Made by a program: the position numbers and the translations under genes
Shown here: positions 6,539 through 10,220 of the stretch, in pieces
How positions within the stretch are numbered: position 1 is the first letter of the stretch
How the letters are laid out: the number at the start of each line of letters is the position of its first letter
Origin: Pseudomonas fluorescens
GTDB taxonomy: Bacteria; Pseudomonadota; Alphaproteobacteria; UBA2136; UBA6156
Length of the DNA: 10,220 nucleotides
Assembly (NCBI GenBank): GCA_003241595.1
Contig: QFOU01000049.1
Span: 1-10,220 of the forward strand
Direction: 5' to 3'
Notes under the pieces: generated by a model
Told to the model about the DNA's origin: nothing
Seen by the model: only the letters and a program-made list of their open reading frames with translations
Database searches by the model: none

Positions 6539-7255
6539 TTAGAAAGGCATGATCTTGTCGATCCAGCGCACACCGTACTGCGGGGTTTGGGCGTCATCCA
6601 GCACACCGCGGCCGGCGTACGCAATGCGGGCCTCGGCGATCTTGCCACTGGAGATAGTGTTTTGCGAAGTAATGTCTTCCGGACGAATAAAGCCCTGGAG
6701 GGTCATGACCTGCTTTTCATAATTCACCAACACTTCGCGCTGACCTTGGATCACCAGCAGACCATTCGGCATAACCTGTGTTACGACGGCGGCAATGGAG
6801 GCGGTCAGGCTATCTTTACGATCAGTTTTTGCATCGCCCTGAAAATCGCGGTTGCTACGGGTGTTCACAAGGTTGGTCGACCCCAGTGGAATACCGCGCG
6901 AGGTCAACTTGCCTTCAAGGTTCAGGAAATCAAGCAAGCCTGCGGTTTGGTTATGCGTGCGGGAGGCATCGGTTTTTGCTTCCACTTTGGCGGTCGCATT
7001 CTCCTGCACGATGATCGTAACGATATCTCCGACCTGATGGGCGCGACTATCCTTAAAGAACTGCTTGCTTCCCGGTACCCAGAGAGAACCCGGCTGTGGA
7101 GTAGCCGGCTGGGGAATGGCTACCGGCATATTCAGTGACGTTGCCGTTTGCGTACCAAGGCCTTTATCCAAGGCGGTCATTTCTGGACGCGTGAGATTTT
7201 GACAGGCCCCCAGGCTGGCGGCGGCGACCAGTGCAAAAGTTGCGATGCGATTCAT
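6539..7255 (-). CDS. flgH: Flagellar L-ring lipoprotein FlgH
   Basis: FlgH forms the L-ring, the bushing in the outer membrane. The 238-aa protein starts with a lipoprotein signal peptide (MNRIATFALVAAASLGAC) with lipobox L15-G16-A17-C18, so Cys18 is the lipidated residue. Family motifs follow: GSLW at 56-59, the FFKDSRAHQVGDIVTIIVQE block at about 66-85, and the C-terminal FIRPEDI to DDAQTPQYGVRWIDKIMPF region. Length is typical (E. coli FlgH is 232). It is the last gene of the minus-strand unit, starting 28 bases after the flgA stop with only a weak ribosome site, and is followed by the bidirectional terminator. The adjacent P-ring gene flgI lies on the opposite strand about 6 kb away, so the two ring genes are transcribed separately here. 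Confidence 0.97.
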   Translation of the reverse strand: MNRIATFALVAAASLGACQNLTRPEMTALDKGLGTQTATSLNMPVAIPQPATPQPGSLWVPGSKQFFKDSRAHQVGDIVTIIVQENATAKVEAKTDASRTHNQTAGLLDFLNLEGKLTSRGIPLGSTNLVNTRSNRDFQGDAKTDRKDSLTASIAAVVTQVMPNGLLVIQGQREVLVNYEKQVMTLQGFIRPEDITSQNTISSGKIAEARIAYAGRGVLDDAQTPQYGVRWIDKIMPF

Positions 7256-7283
7256 GGCGTGAGTCTTTCGTCCAATTCCAGTT

Positions 7284-7805
7284 TTAATTCACTTCGACCG
7301 ACCCATCGCGCGTAACGGTACCGGTAATGGAACTGCGCGTTGCGGGGTTAATCAGGCGGATGGTTTGGCCAGCCTGACCATCTTCCAATGCTTGCGCACG
7401 GCCTGACAGCTCGATACCGCCTTTGCGATAAATCATTATGACCAATTGATTACGGGATACGAGTGCGGCAACTTTAACATGCAGGCGATTCACGGGTGTT
7501 GCAGCACCCAAGGGGCGTACGGCCTGCTGGCCGACAAGCTCATCCATGCTGGTGATGGTGCTGGCAAACGCCTGGGAGGTGGGAATCTCTTGCATCATGA
7601 CATTGTCAGCCTGAATGGTTTCGCCTTTTTGTACCGGCTGTTTGAGCACCGGAACACTCACCATATTGTTTGCCGCAGGGAGCGCCTTGAGAGCTTCTAC
7701 CGGCGGTGGAAGAAGAGTGGCCACCATGGTGGATTGCGCGAGACCTTCGGCCCCTACCGGGACGGCGATGAGACACATCAGGGAAGCGAAGTGAATGCGG
7801 CGCAT
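7284..7805 (-). CDS. flgA: Flagellar P-ring assembly chaperone FlgA, short form
   Basis: FlgA is the periplasmic chaperone needed for P-ring (FlgI) assembly. This copy has 173 aa. An N-terminal signal peptide (MRRIHFASLMCLIAVPVGA) probably ends near A19 or A23. The SAF-like region at about residues 48-110 contains VPVLKQPVQKGETIQADNV, EIPTS and a GQQAVRPLGAATPVNRLHV stretch. The C-terminal beta domain then has ALVSRNQLVIMIYRKGGIEL, GQAGQTIRLINPATRSSITG and TVTRDGSVEVN, the classic FlgA ending. It is shorter than E. coli FlgA (219) because most of the N-terminal domain is missing; the functional C-terminal ChapFlgA part is complete. The ATG at 7805 has a good GAAGGA site at 7815-7820. It is flanked by the 61-aa gene upstream and flgH downstream. 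Confidence 0.93.
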   Translation of the reverse strand: MRRIHFASLMCLIAVPVGAEGLAQSTMVATLLPPPVEALKALPAANNMVSVPVLKQPVQKGETIQADNVMMQEIPTSQAFASTITSMDELVGQQAVRPLGAATPVNRLHVKVAALVSRNQLVIMIYRKGGIELSGRAQALEDGQAGQTIRLINPATRSSITGTVTRDGSVEVN

Positions 7806-7830
7806 GGTGGTTTTTCCTTCTTTTTATATC

Positions 7831-8016
7831 TTAGGACATCATCAGCACGGGTATACCGGCGGCAAGGATGAAGAGCCAGGCAATGGTCTGCATATTGATA
7901 AAAGCTTCAGCCGGTTGGTTGAAGTCTTTCCAGGTCAGCATGGCGAACGCATTGTCGCGTTGAAGAACGACAGTTTCAGGTTCGTTGTTCAGCCATTCGA
8001 GAATAGATTTGGACAT
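7831..8016 (-). CDS. 61-aa single-TM protein of unknown function heading the flgA-flgH operon
   Basis: I do not recognise this family. The 61-aa product has a polar N-terminal part (MSKSILEWLNNEPETVVLQR, then DNAFAMLTWKDFNQPAEAF) and one hydrophobic segment at residues 44-60 ending MMS. It therefore resembles a tail-anchored inner-membrane protein. The start at 8016 is chosen because the longer in-frame extension upstream (to 8154) runs back through the sigma-54 promoter and would not be on the transcript. The ribosome site is weak (AAGAG, about 10 bases upstream). It ends 25 bases before flgA and should be cotranscribed with flgA and flgH from the promoter at 8092-8108. Being first in a sigma-54-driven ring-assembly operon suggests a flagellar role such as a ring-assembly or export accessory protein; this is inference only. 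Confidence 0.7.
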   Translation of the reverse strand: MSKSILEWLNNEPETVVLQRDNAFAMLTWKDFNQPAEAFINMQTIAWLFILAAGIPVLMMS

Positions 8017-8035
8017 ATGGTTTTCTCTTTTGTTC

Positions 8036-8051
8036 GTGATCGGTCGATCAC
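8036..8051. repeat. Inverted repeat in the leader of the 61-aa/flgA/flgH operon
   Basis: On the plus strand GTGATCG (8036-8042) and CGATCAC (8045-8051) are perfect 7-bp complements separated by 2 bases. The repeat lies about 30 to 45 bases downstream of the predicted sigma-54 start site and ends 20 bases before the start codon at 8016. A 2-base loop is too tight for an ideal RNA hairpin, so a dimeric DNA-binding protein site is at least as likely. Confidence 0.55.
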
Positions 8052-8091
8052 CCCTTATGGGCTTATTCAAGCCCTCTCCTACCCATATCAA

Positions 8092-8108
8092 TGCAAACTT
8101 TGTGCCAA
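8092..8108 (-). promoter_or_regulatory. Sigma-54 promoter of the 61-aa/flgA/flgH operon
   Basis: On the minus strand the sequence is TTGGCACAAAGTTTGCA. The invariant GG is at 8106-8105 and GC at 8094-8093, separated by exactly 10 bases. Only one defined position of the consensus differs (A for G after TTGGCAC). The start site would be near 8081, giving a leader of about 65 bases before the ATG at 8016. Confidence 0.85.
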
Positions 8109-8127
8109 AGTGCGTAAATGATAACTT

Positions 8128-8171
8128 ACACAAGCGCTTTGCAAGTCTCACCACCTACGTTCCACTTGTGT
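8128..8171. repeat. Spaced inverted repeat upstream of the sigma-54 promoter (possible activator site)
   Basis: ACACAAG (8128-8134) and CTTGTGT (8165-8171) are perfect 7-bp inverted copies 30 bases apart. Relative to the predicted start at 8081 they lie near -50 and -87. That is a plausible place for an enhancer of a sigma-54 activator. An 8-bp palindrome AAGCGCTT overlaps the first copy (8132-8139). Confidence 0.4.
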
Positions 8172-8200
8172 TTCACTGACTTTTCACCCCCTTAAACGCC

Positions 8201-8225
8201 GTACGCCCGACAGAGCCGGACGCAC
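8201..8225 (-). terminator. Hairpin after flgG, possible weak terminator
   Basis: GTACGCCCG (8201-8209) can pair with CGGACGCAC (8217-8225) around a 7-base loop, with two G-T wobbles when read as minus-strand RNA. It lies 35 bases past the flgG stop. No clear U tract follows (GGCGTTTAAG), so it may stabilise the 3' end or mark a factor-dependent stop. Confidence 0.42.
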
Positions 8226-8259
8226 AGCGGGGCGCTGATCTCACGATAAGCCCTTTAGA

Positions 8260-9042
8260 TTAGCTCATCTGCGTGAGGGTATTCAGCATCTGGTCGGCCG
8301 TGGTGATGACCTTGCTATTCAGCTCGTACGCACGCTGTGCGGTGATGAGGCGGGTAATGCTTTCGATGGCATCGACGTTACTGGTTTCGAGCGCCTGCGC
8401 AGTGATAGTACCTGTACCATCCTCCCCCGGGTTGGAGTCGATCGGAGCGCCGGAGGCCTCGGTTTCGCGGTAGTAGTTATCGCCCAAGCTTTCCAAGCCA
8501 GCCTGGTTGATGAATGTGGATAATGTAATGGTACCCAGCTCGGTCGTCACACCATCGATTTTGGCACTCACAACACCCTGCTGCGTGACCGTGAAATCGG
8601 TGGCATTTGCAGGAACGGTAATGGCGGGATCGAACTGGTAGCCTTCCTTGGTGACCATCTGGCCATCCTGGTTGATCTGGAAAGAACCATCACGGGTGTA
8701 ATTGGTGGTACCATCCGGCATGATCACACGGAAAAAGCCCTTGCCGGAAATCGCGAGATCGAATGGGTTACCGGTACGGTTGATGGTTCCCTGCTCCATG
8801 ATCTTGTAAGTGCTACCAACGTTCACACCCAGACCGACCTGCAGGCCCGTGGGAGCCAGCGTACCAGCCGACGACGTGATGGCACCCACACCGATACGGT
8901 TCTGGTAAACCAGATCGGTAAAGGCCGGCACGCTCTGCTTGAACGCCGTCGTGTTCAAGTTGGCAATGTTATGCGACAGCACATCGACGTTCAGTTGCTG
9001 GGCATTCATACCCGTGGCGGCGATTCGGAGAGATTGCATCAT
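8260..9042 (-). CDS. flgG: Flagellar distal rod protein FlgG
   Basis: FlgG (260 aa, the usual length) builds the distal rod that crosses the P and L rings. The N-terminal axial signature is MMQSLRIAATGMNAQQLNVD then VLSHNIANLNTTAFKQ. The central core has NPFDLAISGKGFFRVIMPDG and TNYTRDGSFQINQDGQ. The C-terminal D0 helix has ETSNVDAIESITRLITAQRA, YELNSKVITTADQML. The two ATGs at 9042 and 9039 are in tandem. The first is preferred because AGGA lies about 10 bases upstream and FlgG proteins often start MM. It lies 61 bases after flgF with no promoter-like motif between, so the two are likely one transcript from the flgF promoter. A separate promoter starts the downstream unit. Confidence 0.97.
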   Translation of the reverse strand: MMQSLRIAATGMNAQQLNVDVLSHNIANLNTTAFKQSVPAFTDLVYQNRIGVGAITSSAGTLAPTGLQVGLGVNVGSTYKIMEQGTINRTGNPFDLAISGKGFFRVIMPDGTTNYTRDGSFQINQDGQMVTKEGYQFDPAITVPANATDFTVTQQGVVSAKIDGVTTELGTITLSTFINQAGLESLGDNYYRETEASGAPIDSNPGEDGTGTITAQALETSNVDAIESITRLITAQRAYELNSKVITTADQMLNTLTQMS

Positions 9043-9103
9043 GATCGGGGGTTCCTGTTCGTCTTCGGTGTCGGTTGTTAAATTTGAATAGGGTTATCTA
9101 TGC

Positions 9104-9829
9104 TTATTGCGTGCCAAGACTGCGAATGGCTTGGCTTTCCAAGTCTTCCATGCCCTTGAGGAGCTTAAGACTGGTTTCGTAGGCCTTGCTGACCATTTGC
9201 ATGTTCACCATTTCCTCGGTCGCCTTTGCATTGCTCCCTTCGAGAAAACCTTGGCGCACCCGGGCGTTTTCCATAGGCACGGCTGCAGCACCCAACATGG
9301 GAATAAAGGCACTTGTGCCTGCACGCTCCAGCTTCTTCATATCGGCCGGAGAAAAAGTGTAGACACCCATCTGTCCGATCTGACCCGCTTCACTGCTGAT
9401 TGCGCCATCACCAGCGATGGTTACGGTCTTGCTGTTTTGGGGAATCTGGATCTGGGCACCGCCGTTATCGAGAACGGGATTCCCCTCGGGAGTGACCAAG
9501 ATACCTTCATTGTTCACCACAAACTGACCGCGACGGGTGTACTGCGTGGTGCCGTTCACATCGATCGCGAAGAAACCTTCACCCCCAATCGCAACATCGA
9601 ATGGATTGTTAGTCGCTTCCATATCGCCCTGTTGCTGACTAACGTGCACCGCGCGATCGGAGACATAGCTGGCGGTCGCTTTGTTGCTGGGGCGGCTGAT
9701 GGTTTCCTGGAACTCCAGCTCGAGCTTGCGGTAGCCACTGGTATTGAGGTTGGCGACGTTGTCGGCCACAGTGTCGTAGCGGCGCTGGCTTGTCAGCACA
9801 CGCGATGCGAGAACGGAGATTTCCTGCAT
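9104..9829 (-). CDS. flgF: Flagellar proximal rod protein FlgF
   Basis: FlgF (241 aa) is a rod subunit exported by the flagellar apparatus. The N-terminal axial motif is MQEISVLASRVLTSQRRYDT, VADNVANLNTSGYRK. The middle shares with FlgG the NPFDVAIGGEGFFAIDVNGT and TQYTRRGQFVVNNEGIL segments. The C-terminus has EGSNAKATEEMVNMQMVSKA, YETSLKLLKGMEDLE, which replaces the QRAYE ending of FlgG and distinguishes FlgF. The ATG at 9829 is preceded by a strong AGAGGAG site (9837-9843) at 7 bases. It is the first gene of its operon, with a sigma-54 promoter about 46 bases further upstream. Confidence 0.95.
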   Translation of the reverse strand: MQEISVLASRVLTSQRRYDTVADNVANLNTSGYRKLELEFQETISRPSNKATASYVSDRAVHVSQQQGDMEATNNPFDVAIGGEGFFAIDVNGTTQYTRRGQFVVNNEGILVTPEGNPVLDNGGAQIQIPQNSKTVTIAGDGAISSEAGQIGQMGVYTFSPADMKKLERAGTSAFIPMLGAAAVPMENARVRQGFLEGSNAKATEEMVNMQMVSKAYETSLKLLKGMEDLESQAIRSLGTQ

Positions 9830-9885
9830 ATCACTACTCCTCTGTGGTTACTTTTCTTTGGCCAACGGCCTTTGCTCCCCCTATA

Positions 9886-9902
9886 TGCAAACCGCGTGCC
9901 AA
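9886..9902 (-). promoter_or_regulatory. Sigma-54 promoter of flgF-flgG
   Basis: On the minus strand TTGGCACGCGGTTTGCA matches every defined position of the sigma-54 consensus. GG is at 9900-9899 and GC at 9888-9887 with exactly 10 bases between. The start site would be near 9875, giving a leader of about 46 bases that contains the Shine-Dalgarno of flgF. Confidence 0.9.
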
Positions 9903-10052
9903 TATTTGTGGATTCGGAATTTCATGGAGTTAGATAAACACCTAGCCTGTTGATACAAAAAGCGGTTGTGTTTTCAGAAGCGTGGCGGCACATTGTTGAC
10001 CATTACACCCCATGGAACACCACCCCATCTGTGTCGCTTGATAATAAGAACA
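9903..10052. other. Divergent regulatory region between flgF and the right-edge gene
   Basis: No gene is supported here. The stretch is more AT-rich than its neighbours. It contains AAACAC (9936-9941) and GTGTTT (9968-9973), a 6-bp spaced inverted repeat lying near -63 and -95 from the flgF start. The longer element TTGTGTTT (9966-9973) is repeated exactly upstream of the other minus-strand sigma-54 promoter (8166-8173). It is a candidate activator-binding region. I find no clear promoter for the rightward gene. Confidence 0.4.
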
Positions 10053-10220
10053 ATGCGCCCAGGAACGAAAGCACCGCTCCCCATGAAAGACGCCCCGGCG
10101 ATTTTGCACGACATCCGCACCATCCGAGACATTGAAAGCAGTCTTGAAGAAGCCGAAACTTTTATTGGCCGTGTGAAGGCTAATAAGGTTCGGCTCACCC
10201 TTCAGAATGGCAATATCTCC
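10053..10220 (+). CDS. Unidentified gene, 5' part only (runs off the right edge)
   Basis: An open frame of 56 codons reaches the window end. From the second in-frame ATG (10083) it reads MKDAPAILHDIRTIRDIESS, LEEAETFIGRVKANKVRLTL, QNGNIS. It looks helical, charged and cytoplasmic, with no signal peptide or membrane segment. The start is uncertain: ATG 10053 would add MRPGTKAPLP, and neither ATG has a good Shine-Dalgarno. It is divergent from flgF. In Caulobacter fliL lies next to flgF, but FliL has an N-terminal membrane segment and this protein does not, so it is not FliL. I do not recognise it. That it is a gene at all rests on the open frame and sensible composition. Confidence 0.5.
   Translation, partial: MRPGTKAPLPMKDAPAILHDIRTIRDIESSLEEAETFIGRVKANKVRLTLQNGNIS

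Noticed and set aside
8017..8154. N-terminal extension of the 61-aa protein to 107 aa
   Set aside because: The extension crosses the sigma-54 promoter at 8092-8108, so most of it would not be transcribed, and it is low in coding character.
9107..9937. A 276-codon plus-strand frame opposite flgF
   Set aside because: flgF is unambiguous on the minus strand, and the frame runs through its sigma-54 promoter.

Overview
The window is a flagellar gene cluster from a Gram-negative bacterium, most likely an alphaproteobacterium. L-ring and P-ring genes imply an outer membrane. FlgJ is short, with only the rod-binding domain and no muramidase domain, as in alphaproteobacteria. The flgF-flgG-flgA-flgH order and the sigma-54 promoters resemble the Caulobacter-type flagellar hierarchy. 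A finer taxonomic placement cannot be supported from this sequence alone.

Layout. The plus strand from 1 to about 5740 carries the 3' part of flgI (P-ring), flgJ (rod-binding), a FlgN-like chaperone candidate, a rho-independent terminator, a near-perfect sigma-54 promoter, then flgK and flgL (hook-filament junction), and flhB (export-gate switch protein), which has its own terminator. From about 5740 to 6530 lies a junction with two very small plus-strand genes of 53 and 52 codons. Each has a strong Shine-Dalgarno sequence and a strong hairpin terminator. The second terminator also serves the convergent minus-strand operon. The minus strand from 9829 down to 6539 carries flgF, flgG (rod), then a second transcription unit made of a 61-aa single-TM protein of unknown function, flgA (P-ring chaperone) and flgH (L-ring lipoprotein). 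Both minus-strand units have textbook sigma-54 promoters. At the right edge an unidentified plus-strand gene begins, divergent from flgF.

How it fits together. FlgF and FlgG build the rod, FlgJ caps it, and FlgA, FlgI and FlgH build the P and L rings around it. FlhB gates export and switches substrate specificity. The FlgN-like protein would chaperone FlgK and FlgL, which join hook to filament. Three sigma-54 promoters with exact GG-N10-GC spacing suggest coordinated mid-to-late expression.

The most unusual points are: the sigma-54 promoter of flgK predicts a start site on top of the flgK ATG, so a leaderless or near-leaderless mRNA; an unrecognised 61-aa membrane protein leads the flgA-flgH operon; two orphan microproteins sit at the convergent junction; and a short shared element lies at about -90 upstream of two of the sigma-54 promoters. 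I see no transposons, CRISPR arrays, tRNAs, rRNAs or other mobile DNA.
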